The position numbers and the translations under genes are program-made. Of a stretch of DNA of 64,000 nt, positions 57,422 through 64,000 are shown in pieces (position 1 is the first letter of the stretch; every line of letters begins with the position of its first letter). This DNA is from JAGWNR01 sp964565685 (lineage in GTDB: Bacteria > Patescibacteriota > Minisyncoccia > Phycocordibacterales > PALSA-1337), in the NCBI GenBank assembly GCA_964565685.1, contig CAZMFR010000001.1, positions 1-64,000 of the forward strand, written 5' to 3'. The notes beneath the pieces were generated by a model, which was not told where the DNA came from, searched no databases, and saw only the letters and a list, made by a program, of their open reading frames with translations.

Positions 57422-58996
57422 CTAGACGATCGGCAAAATTATGGTAAACGTCGAGCCCTTGTCCTCGCCTTCTGAATATACCTCTATCTTGCCATTATGA
57501 TGGTTGATGATGGAGCGCGCGAGCGACAATCCAATGCCAAATCCTTCCGTATCGGCTGATTGAGCGTTCTTTGTACGATAGAAACGCGAGAATATCCTGG
57601 ACAATTCTTCGCGTTTGATGCCAATGCCGGTATCTGTCACAGAGACTAGGGCTTTGCGACCAGAACGCGTCAGAGATACGGTCACCTTGCCGCCATTTGG
57701 AGTATAGTTTCTGCTGTTTTCGAGAAGAGTCTGGATGACAAACACCATCCGATTTCTGTCCACTGTCGTGATGATATCAGAGGCAGGATATTCGGCGGAA
57801 AACGATACGCCCTTCCCCTTGAATCTCGAGACGAACGGATCGGCCGCTTCTTTGACCAGATCCGTCAGTGAGCTTTTTTCCATCTTGTACATGGAGTCGA
57901 TATTATTGTCCGCATCGGCGAGATCGATGAGCATGCCGGTCAGATTGACGAGCTTCTCATTCGATTCTTCTATCTGCTTTAGATTGATGCGCTTTTCCGG
58001 ATCTTTCTCGGCTAGGAGAAGCTCGCTGGCCGCCCACTTGCTCTCTGTCAGAGGAGTGCGGAATTTGTGGGCAATGACAGTAATAAATTCGTATTTTAGG
58101 ATATCGTCATCGCGCAATCTGCGCCAAACCAGCACACCTAATAGCACGGCGATAAAAGCCAACAGCAACGGCATTATCCAGAATGGGAATCCGGGGTATG
58201 CACCCTCTATCGATTGATTAAAGGAATTGAATAATATGATCAAGGTGCCAACAGTGGCCACTGCAACGCCATATACAAACGCCCTCTTGGCGACTATTTT
58301 GATATCCAAAAGATCATATTTGACCACCGCATAGCTAAATGGCAAGAGGAATAGAACAGCCGAGAAAATACCCCAAGTAGGATCGATTGGGATATTGAAG
58401 ATGAGAAGGACAGGGATTATGCCGAATATCCAACCAAAAGAAAGCGATATGGCGAAATATAGAATACGGTTCTTTTCGATATTATCGGACGAATGCCTGA
58501 ACGCCTTGACGAGCTCATAGACGAAATATATCGGCACTATCAGTTGAAACACTACCCTGCTGACCCAATATAGATCGCCCGGCACGTAATAGTTCGGGAA
58601 ATACATCTTTGGGATCGACGGTAGCAGAAATGTCTGCGGAAAGAGCACGTAGAATAGAGCCAAGCCGAAACCGATGACATAGATAAATATTATCATGTAG
58701 CGTTTTTCCTTTTCCTTGTGGAGAGCGGCCATGACGCAATGAAAATTGAAGACCGATATGAATATGACGCTGATATTGCCCATCAATATATCGCGAGATA
58801 ATAACGGATCGTTGACGCTCACTCCAACGACATGCGTGACCAGAAATCCGATGAATGCTACAGCCGTCAGGGCAAGCGTCCAATTGGCTGTCTTCTTTAT
58901 ATTATTGAAAAGAAGGAATATGACGAGGCACAAGAGCGAAATAGCCGAAAAGACGCCAAAGATATTGTGGATTATGAGATGGATATTATCTGCCAT
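57422..58996 (-). CDS. Membrane sensor histidine kinase
   Basis: The protein has 524 residues. About eight hydrophobic segments fill residues 5-280 (7TM-type sensor, no large outside domain). The H box is AHKFRTPLTESKW with the phosphorylated histidine, the N box LENSRNYTPNGG, and the G boxes DTGIGIKREELS and GFGIGLSLARS. No response regulator is adjacent, so its partner is elsewhere. The signal is unknown. Confidence 0.9.
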   Translation of the reverse strand: MADNIHLIIHNIFGVFSAISLLCLVIFLLFNNIKKTANWTLALTAVAFIGFLVTHVVGVSVNDPLLSRDILMGNISVIFISVFNFHCVMAALHKEKEKRYMIIFIYVIGFGLALFYVLFPQTFLLPSIPKMYFPNYYVPGDLYWVSRVVFQLIVPIYFVYELVKAFRHSSDNIEKNRILYFAISLSFGWIFGIIPVLLIFNIPIDPTWGIFSAVLFLLPFSYAVVKYDLLDIKIVAKRAFVYGVAVATVGTLIILFNSFNQSIEGAYPGFPFWIMPLLLAFIAVLLGVLVWRRLRDDDILKYEFITVIAHKFRTPLTESKWAASELLLAEKDPEKRINLKQIEESNEKLVNLTGMLIDLADADNNIDSMYKMEKSSLTDLVKEAADPFVSRFKGKGVSFSAEYPASDIITTVDRNRMVFVIQTLLENSRNYTPNGGKVTVSLTRSGRKALVSVTDTGIGIKREELSRIFSRFYRTKNAQSADTEGFGIGLSLARSIINHHNGKIEVYSEGEDKGSTFTIILPIV

Positions 58997-59024
58997 AGCA
59001 CGTCATTATTATATCACGTCTTTC

Positions 59025-59053
59025 TTGCCCCATTGCGACATCTCGCTTACAAT
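59025..59053 (+). promoter_or_regulatory. Promoter, leaderless
   Basis: TTGCCC, 17-bp spacer, TACAAT, then seven bases to ATG 59061. Confidence 0.6.
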
Positions 59054-59060
59054 ATATTCC

Positions 59061-59636
59061 ATGCGCATAGTCACTTTCGATATCGAAACAAAGAACATCT
59101 TTCAGGATGTCGGTTCCTCTGACCCGGCGGCTTTGGATGTATCGGTGGTCGGCGTGCATGATTCGGAGACTGGCGAATACACCGGCTTCCTTGAAAAAGA
59201 CTTTTCGAAAATGTGGCCGCTATTCGAGAAAGCAGATGCGATAGTGAGCTTCAATGGCGAACATTTCGACATCCCTATCTTGAACAAGTACTATAGCGGC
59301 AACCTGTCGAATATAAAAAGCATAGATCTGATGTTGGCAGTACAAAAGGTCCTAGGAAGAAGGATCAAGCTGGACACCTTGGCAGAGGCGACGCTAGGCA
59401 AGAAAAAGAGCGGCAATGGCCTCGAAGCAGTGACATGGTGGCGTAACGGCGAAGTGGAAAAAGTGATGAATTATTGTCTCGATGACGTGCGCGTCACCCG
59501 CGGATTGTTTGAATATATGCGCGACAACAAGTCGGTCAAATATCGTGAGCAGGGCGTCATAAAGGAGCTAAAAATAGACACATCCGGTTGGGACGACGCG
59601 CCAAAATCGGCTATGAATTTTTCTTTGCCGTTCTAG
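59061..59636 (+). CDS. DEDD-type 3'-5' exonuclease-like (YprB/RNase H fold)
   Basis: The protein has 191 residues. Metal-binding acids are in TFDIETKNIF, SFNGEHFDIPIL and CLDDVRVTRGL, in the DEDD exonuclease order. ATG 59061 fits the domain start and a leaderless promoter. It probably trims DNA or RNA. It is divergent from the histidine kinase. Confidence 0.82.
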   Translation: MRIVTFDIETKNIFQDVGSSDPAALDVSVVGVHDSETGEYTGFLEKDFSKMWPLFEKADAIVSFNGEHFDIPILNKYYSGNLSNIKSIDLMLAVQKVLGRRIKLDTLAEATLGKKKSGNGLEAVTWWRNGEVEKVMNYCLDDVRVTRGLFEYMRDNKSVKYREQGVIKELKIDTSGWDDAPKSAMNFSLPF

Positions 59637-59652
59637 AAGAAGCCGAAGGTTA

Positions 59653-59713
59653 AAAGCAGAAAGCATAAAGTCCGGAATGCTTGTACCTCTTTCTACTTTA
59701 TACTTTCTGCTTT
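59653..59713. repeat. 19-bp inverted repeat, GCAGAAAG/ACTTTATAC family
   Basis: Arms 59653-59671 and 59695-59713 with one G-U-type mismatch and a 23-base loop. It is related to 13935-14003. It lies between the exonuclease and the DsbA-like gene. Confidence 0.75.
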
Positions 59714-59759
59714 ATACTTATCTATGTGATATACTTTATCCGAGTAATAAAATAAAATC

Positions 59760-60575
59760 ATGGAACCAAACCAAGATCCTCGCCCACAGCAAATCCTCAC
59801 CGTCCCCATGGCCATCGTTTTGGCCGCAGTCATTATCGGCGGAGTCCTCCTGTATATGTACCGTCCAGCGGCCACCACACAACAGGCAGTGAATAGCCAA
59901 GCCGCTCCTTCGGTCACCGTCCCAGATACCAGTGCTCTCCCACCAGTCACCGCCGCCGACCATATCCTCGGAAACCCGAACGCGCCGATAAAGATCGTCG
60001 AATACTCGGATCCTTCTTGTCCGTATTGCAAAATGTTTCAGGCAACCATGCTCCAGATCATGCAGAATTATGGCGCCTCCGGAAAGGTGGCTTGGGTCTA
60101 TCGACAATTCCCTCTCAACAAACCGGACCAGAACGGCAATATTTTGCATCCGAATGCCGGCATACAGGCAAATGCTTTTGAATGCGCAGCATCTGTCGGC
60201 GGCAATGCAGGTTTCTGGGCTTATGAAAAAGACTGGTACAGCACTTTTCCACAGGACGGCGCTGACGAAACCTCTATCGTAGATAACCAGCAGATAATAC
60301 AGACAGCAAAAGACATCAAGCTCGACACGAATGCGTTCAATAATTGCGTTCTCGGCGACAAGTTCGCCTCTACGATCAACCAAATGTACGCATCCGGTCT
60401 CTCTCTCGGCATCGACGGCACGCCAACTTCATATATTGTGACCTCAACCGGCCAGCCGATCGCCATTCAGGGCGCACAATCCTACGCGACACTCTCGGCC
60501 GCTATCGATGCGATTTTGGCGGATCAAGGGCAAGGGGGAACAGCTTCGACAGCTTCGACAACTTCGACACAGTAA
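59760..60575 (+). CDS. DsbA-like thiol-disulfide oxidoreductase, membrane anchored
   Basis: The protein has 271 residues. One N-terminal membrane anchor (MAIVLAAVIIGGVLLYMY) and a Pro/Thr linker lead to a DsbA/BdbD fold: IVEYSDPSCPYCKMF (CPYC), then FECAASVGGNAGFWAYEK and the cis-Pro loop GIDGTPTSYIV. It would form disulfides in exported proteins. The C-terminus is a low-complexity STAST tail from a 9-bp tandem repeat. Two palindromes follow its stop. Confidence 0.9.
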   Translation: MEPNQDPRPQQILTVPMAIVLAAVIIGGVLLYMYRPAATTQQAVNSQAAPSVTVPDTSALPPVTAADHILGNPNAPIKIVEYSDPSCPYCKMFQATMLQIMQNYGASGKVAWVYRQFPLNKPDQNGNILHPNAGIQANAFECAASVGGNAGFWAYEKDWYSTFPQDGADETSIVDNQQIIQTAKDIKLDTNAFNNCVLGDKFASTINQMYASGLSLGIDGTPTSYIVTSTGQPIAIQGAQSYATLSAAIDAILADQGQGGTASTASTTSTQ

Positions 60576-60578
60576 TTC

Positions 60579-60627
60579 GTACAAGGGCTTCCCTTGAACT
60601 ATGTTTGTACAAGGTAGCACCTTGTAC
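60579..60627. repeat. Two 21-bp palindromes at 28-bp period
   Basis: 60579-60599 (arms GTACAAGGG, CCCTTGAAC, centre CTT) and 60607-60627 (GTACAAGGT, ACCTTGTAC, centre AGC). The 28-bp spacing is the same as in gatB although the 7-bp linker differs. They lie between the convergent DsbA-like and UvrD-like genes. Confidence 0.9.
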
Positions 60628-60646
60628 TGGAAACGACGGGTATTTT

Positions 60647-63600
60647 TTAGTCGAAGCTTACTTTGGCCAATCCGCACCATTCGCAATCTGGATCATCGCA
60701 TCTGCTTGACACAAGCCCACCGGACCAGACGCTGTCGATGACGCTTTGGATCTGCTCTTTTACTTTTTCTATATCCTCATGAGCTATCGGCAAGGAAACG
60801 ATCGGACAGCGGCCTTTTTTATCCGGCGAGATGAAGACGAGCGCAGGCGTGATCTTTTTACCCCTCCAGCGCGGCTCGTCGTCTAGCAATATGCGATAGA
60901 ACACGAGCTGACGAAAATAATCGCCGGTTGAATTTTTCGTCTCCCCTTTTATCTCGTTCACCGACATACCCTCGCGCGTTTTATAGTCAAAAACCTGGAT
61001 CTCGTTTCCTGCATCGATGATCGCATCTAGCTTGCCGTGGAGCGGAATCTCGACTAGATCGAGGGATACCATCGTTGTCCGAGGGCTTCCATTTTGTCCA
61101 AGGGTAGCCCTTGGAGTTGTATCAAAAACCGTCTTGACCCATCTTTCGGTAAATATGGCCGCCTGCCGGCCGACAGCAAAATGCGACTCGAGGGCTTTTG
61201 CAACAGCCGGCGCGTCCTCGAACAGGTCTTTCTTGACCGATTCTTTTTCCTCCGCGGCAAGAAAAGACGTATCCAGATATTCCGCCGCTTTTTCCAAGAT
61301 GACATCTTGGATATGCGATGCGGTCCGATCGCCTTCTTTCCAAATCGAAGAAATCGCATAATGCATGGCCGTGCCCTTTTCAGCCGCCGGCGAAGGCGCT
61401 TGCGGCAGTTTTAGAATGCTCAAATAAAGGAATTTATTCGGACATTCGAGAAAATGGTTCAAGGCCGTGACAGAAAGGCCGTTTTCAAGGAGAACCTGTT
61501 TGGCGATGGCAGTCATCTTGTTCGAGATCGGATCTCGAACTTTGATTTGTCCAAGGTCCGATCTTGGCAATTCCGCTTCAAACCTCGGCAAAGACGCCGC
61601 CGCGACGCTTTTTGGATCGAGCTCGGCGATAAATCGAAGCGGCGTCAGAGATTTGCCGTCGCTTTCCTCTAGAGCGGTCAGAATGACCGCATGCTTCTTG
61701 GCACGAGTCAGGGCGACGTAGAATAATCGCCGCGTATCGCGAATATCGTTGCCGCTCGCGCTCTTTTCTGGCAAAACAAAAGATGCGCCTCGTGTCCGGC
61801 CGATCCACGCTTCTTCGGTGGCGTACGGCATGAAAACATAGTCGAATTCTAGCCCTTTAGAACCATGAGCCGTCATAGCCGAGATCGACAAGTCTGGCGC
61901 ACCGACGGATACCTTCACTGTCTTTGACTCGGCCGATTGGCGATACACGAGCATTGCCTTTATCAGGTCGAGCGGGCTCTGTATATTCCCTTCTCGCGCG
62001 AGCGATTCGGCAAGAGCAATGATGCCGCGCCACACATGAATAGCCGCCGGATCGCGACTGGCGATAGTAGAGAATCCGGATGACTCGGCGGCGTGTATTA
62101 GAAAGGCGACAGCGCTGTCTTCTTGCATCTTTCTTTGCAAGCGGACGAGTGACGGAATTTTGTTTATCCAAGGGCTACCCTTGGACTGATTTTCCAAGGG
62201 TAGCCCTTGGAACTGACCGCTTCTCAAAGACTTTATCAGGGGAATCGCTTCGTCGATCGAGATTCCCCACATTCCAGCCGCAATCGTCTTTGCAAGGCAA
62301 TCCGTCCGCGTGTAGTCAGCCAGAAACTCCATCAGATCAAAAAATAGCGCCCCGACGGAATGATGGAATATATCGACACTTCTCTCCGATGAAACCGGTA
62401 TATGATTCGATTCGAGGAGCCGGATGATGCGCTCTAGATCGCGATTGCGGCGAGTGATGACGGCGACAGTGGCTGTTGGCTCCTCTTTTAAGATCGTTTC
62501 GAGCCCAACAACTAGATATCTTTCGATAGCCGAGACGTTCTCACCAGTGACTACATCGAGCTTGCGCAGTCCTTCTCCATCTTTCCTTTTTTCTTCCTGT
62601 CTGTCGGCAGGCATGGCTTTGCTTCTCTGCTTGCCTTTATCGCCCGCTGTAAGTCTAACCCTCAAATCCTTGTGCTCGTCGCCTTCATAATTGTTCTCTA
62701 TCATGGCAAAGCTGGCATCTAGAATGCCTTGATGCGATCGATAATTCGTATCGAGCGATATGACCTGCATGGTCGGCCAACGCTTTTGCAAGGTCAAGAA
62801 ATTTTCGACAGAAGCGCCCTGGAACCGATAGATCGCCTGTTTTTCATCTCCAACAATGAATATGTTCGGTGTTTCAAAGAATTCAGCGATAGTGGCGACG
62901 ATGAAATTCTGGGCATCGTTCGTGTCCTGATGCTCGTCCACGAGAAGATATAGAAATCTCTCCTGGATAAGCCGTAAAAACAGCTCATCGTTGCGCAAGG
63001 CGACGAGAAGCTCGATGAGAAGATCATTGAAATCCATCTTCTTCTGCTCGCGCTTGTCCTTTTCATATTTTTCATAAATTTGGGAAAAGAGGACGGTGCG
63101 GCCGCACTTCTCTATGCGTTCTTGCGCTTCTGCTTTCAGCTTGCCCTTCGTAATGCCGCGCGTCGAGATAGAATCATCGTCTTTTTTGATCCTTTCGGTC
63201 TCTTTTTCAGCGAATTTGCGCACCATTTCCGGAGTTTGCGCTTCCCTCTTTGCATTATCTATAGCGCGCATAATAGCAGATATGTATGCATCCGGCTTGC
63301 CAGTCGGACGAAGCTCTCTAAATTCCGGCTTGGAGATTATCGAGCGGATCAGAGACTCCTGTTCGACATCGCTCATATGCGCCATGCCATCGAGATGCAG
63401 GAAGTGATCTGGATACTCGGCGATCATCGCCGCGGCAAAGCTATGAAAAGTATGGATCGCGATCTCGTGCGCGCGATTGCCGATTATTTCGCGAAGCTTT
63501 GCGCGCATGGCCTTGACACCAGCATCGGTGTACGTAATAGCCAAGATCCCAGACGGTGGCGTATCCGTCCTCTTCAAGATATTAGCGATACGCAAAGTCA

Positions 63601-63724
63601 ATATTGTGGTCTTGCCAGTGCCAGGACCGGCTATGACCATTACGGGACCGTCGATGGCGTCGACGGCTTTTTTTTGCGCCGGATTTAGCGATTTGTATTT
63701 CTGGTCAAAAGTTTGCGTATTCAT
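60647..63724 (-). CDS. UvrD/PcrA-like helicase with C-terminal RecB-type nuclease
   Basis: The protein has 1025 residues. SF1 helicase motifs: VIAGPGTGKTTIL (Walker A), LVDEHQDTNDAQ (II), DEKQAIYRFQGAS (III), TAHGSKGLEFDYVF (V), LFYVALTRAKKHAV (VI). The last 270 residues form a PD-(D/E)xK nuclease (GKLDAIIDAGNEIQVFDYKT) with cysteines (LECPNKF; CDDPDCEWCGL) arranged as in AddB-type iron-sulfur nucleases. It is a candidate double-strand-break end processor. Five palindrome sites are read in frame, giving QFQGLPL, SKGSPW, PRATLGQ and PRSDLGQ-type inserts. Confidence 0.92.
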   Translation of the reverse strand: MNTQTFDQKYKSLNPAQKKAVDAIDGPVMVIAGPGTGKTTILTLRIANILKRTDTPPSGILAITYTDAGVKAMRAKLREIIGNRAHEIAIHTFHSFAAAMIAEYPDHFLHLDGMAHMSDVEQESLIRSIISKPEFRELRPTGKPDAYISAIMRAIDNAKREAQTPEMVRKFAEKETERIKKDDDSISTRGITKGKLKAEAQERIEKCGRTVLFSQIYEKYEKDKREQKKMDFNDLLIELLVALRNDELFLRLIQERFLYLLVDEHQDTNDAQNFIVATIAEFFETPNIFIVGDEKQAIYRFQGASVENFLTLQKRWPTMQVISLDTNYRSHQGILDASFAMIENNYEGDEHKDLRVRLTAGDKGKQRSKAMPADRQEEKRKDGEGLRKLDVVTGENVSAIERYLVVGLETILKEEPTATVAVITRRNRDLERIIRLLESNHIPVSSERSVDIFHHSVGALFFDLMEFLADYTRTDCLAKTIAAGMWGISIDEAIPLIKSLRSGQFQGLPLENQSKGSPWINKIPSLVRLQRKMQEDSAVAFLIHAAESSGFSTIASRDPAAIHVWRGIIALAESLAREGNIQSPLDLIKAMLVYRQSAESKTVKVSVGAPDLSISAMTAHGSKGLEFDYVFMPYATEEAWIGRTRGASFVLPEKSASGNDIRDTRRLFYVALTRAKKHAVILTALEESDGKSLTPLRFIAELDPKSVAAASLPRFEAELPRSDLGQIKVRDPISNKMTAIAKQVLLENGLSVTALNHFLECPNKFLYLSILKLPQAPSPAAEKGTAMHYAISSIWKEGDRTASHIQDVILEKAAEYLDTSFLAAEEKESVKKDLFEDAPAVAKALESHFAVGRQAAIFTERWVKTVFDTTPRATLGQNGSPRTTMVSLDLVEIPLHGKLDAIIDAGNEIQVFDYKTREGMSVNEIKGETKNSTGDYFRQLVFYRILLDDEPRWRGKKITPALVFISPDKKGRCPIVSLPIAHEDIEKVKEQIQSVIDSVWSGGLVSSRCDDPDCEWCGLAKVSFD
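61077..61116. repeat. 21-bp palindrome plus decayed half copy in UvrD-like gene
   Basis: The intact copy is 61096-61116 (TAG centre on plus). A half copy begins at 61077. The gene reads the intact one as PRATLGQ. Confidence 0.85.
61520..61569. repeat. Two 21-bp palindromes in UvrD-like gene, second subfamily
   Basis: 61520-61540 has perfect co-varied arms GTTCGAGAT and ATCTCGAAC around CGG. 61549-61569 is decayed. Confidence 0.85.
62166..62212. repeat. Two 21-bp palindromes in UvrD-like gene, opposite centres
   Basis: 62166-62186 (CTA centre) and 62192-62212 (TAG centre). They are read as SKGSPW and QGLPLE in one extra loop. Confidence 0.9.
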
Positions 63725-63753
63725 AAAAAGATAGTAGTATCATACCAGAAATT

Positions 63754-64000
63754 ATGAGCATGATACTTACACTTACAAAAAGCGACTGGAAAGAAGAAGT
63801 CCGATCGTCTGGCTTGCCAGAGAGAACGCGCGAGCTTCTCGCCTCGGCGCTCCATGCAAAAATGACAGGCAAACAACGATTCTCCCCGCGCATATCCGAT
63901 GAGGAGTTTGAAAACATGATATCACGCCAAGTGATATTCATACGGCTTGGATCTAGGGGATTTATAGTGACAAAAAGGCGTTGCAAAAATGGGCAATTGC
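63754..64000 (+). CDS. Hypothetical protein, N-terminal part only
   Basis: ATG 63754 opens a frame of at least 82 codons that leaves the window. It is charged (TKSDWKEEVRSSGLPERTRE, then ISDEEFENMISRQVIFI). It is divergent from the helicase gene, with only 29 bp between them. No family is recognised. A minus-strand frame also covers this stretch but fits the context less well. Confidence 0.5.
   Translation, partial: MSMILTLTKSDWKEEVRSSGLPERTRELLASALHAKMTGKQRFSPRISDEEFENMISRQVIFIRLGSRGFIVTKRRCKNGQL

Overview
The window looks like a piece of a Patescibacteria (Candidate Phyla Radiation) chromosome, probably from the Parcubacteria/Paceibacteria side. I infer this from gene content and style, not from a database search. 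Signs are many short surface proteins with Thr/Ser-rich exported domains, a compact type IV pilus set, a CPR-style bS21, a coupling-protein-like ATPase, a degenerate PriA, and very few biosynthetic genes. TGA is used as a normal stop codon (for example at the end of the HisRS-like gene at 13254), so this is not a lineage that reads UGA as glycine.

Layout. 1-7519: surface-protein locus. It holds a FN3/exported fusion that runs off the left edge, a LamG protein, a membrane protein with a DNA-binding head, an AT-rich stretch with three perfect DnaA boxes (candidate oriC) around a small HTH gene, and two exported proteins. 7506-10740: two REP-associated transposase (RAYT) genes flanking gatB, dense in 21-bp palindromes. 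10791-24622: housekeeping genes (lepB, HisRS-like, rpsU, ybeY, ftsA, mreB, murA, a MazF-like toxin, priA-like, def, fmt, hpf, tRNA-Asn, msrB). 24638-26885: a shortened msrA and a DipZ-type electron-transfer protein, forming a redox-repair cluster with msrB. 27019-38514: a PEP-CTERM-like protein, mltG, a cardiolipin synthase, a radical SAM enzyme, a lactate permease, a DD-carboxypeptidase, a hydrolase, a GT2 and a DedA protein. 38711-48002: the type IV pilus and DNA-handling region (pilin, coupling ATPase, minor pilins including a beta-propeller fusion, pilC, pilB). 48265-59636: translation and mixed genes (typA, a zinc-ribbon/nuclease pair, truB, ilvE, hisS, a histidine kinase, an exonuclease). 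59760-64000: a DsbA-like protein, a UvrD/RecB-like helicase-nuclease, and the start of a gene that leaves the window.

Two patterns cut across the window. First, about 28 copies of a 21-bp palindrome (nine-base arms, three-base centre) lie between genes and in frame inside gatB, murA, fmt, truB and the UvrD-like gene, and also form part of two signal peptides. The arms co-vary between copies. One RAYT gene is bracketed by two copies and the other ends inside one. Second, an 80-bp promoter module (a CG-rich 12-bp palindrome, two 22-bp direct repeats and a -10 box at invariant spacing) occurs three times in full and once in half. It lies before the first RAYT gene, the type IV pilin, the pilus ATPase and the second (catalytically dead-looking) RAYT gene. 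This suggests one regulon joining pilus/DNA-uptake genes and the RAYTs.

Many genes also have a -10 box 6-7 nt before the start codon with a -35 box 17 nt upstream, as expected for leaderless mRNAs. Others have a strong Shine-Dalgarno, so both initiation modes seem to be in use.
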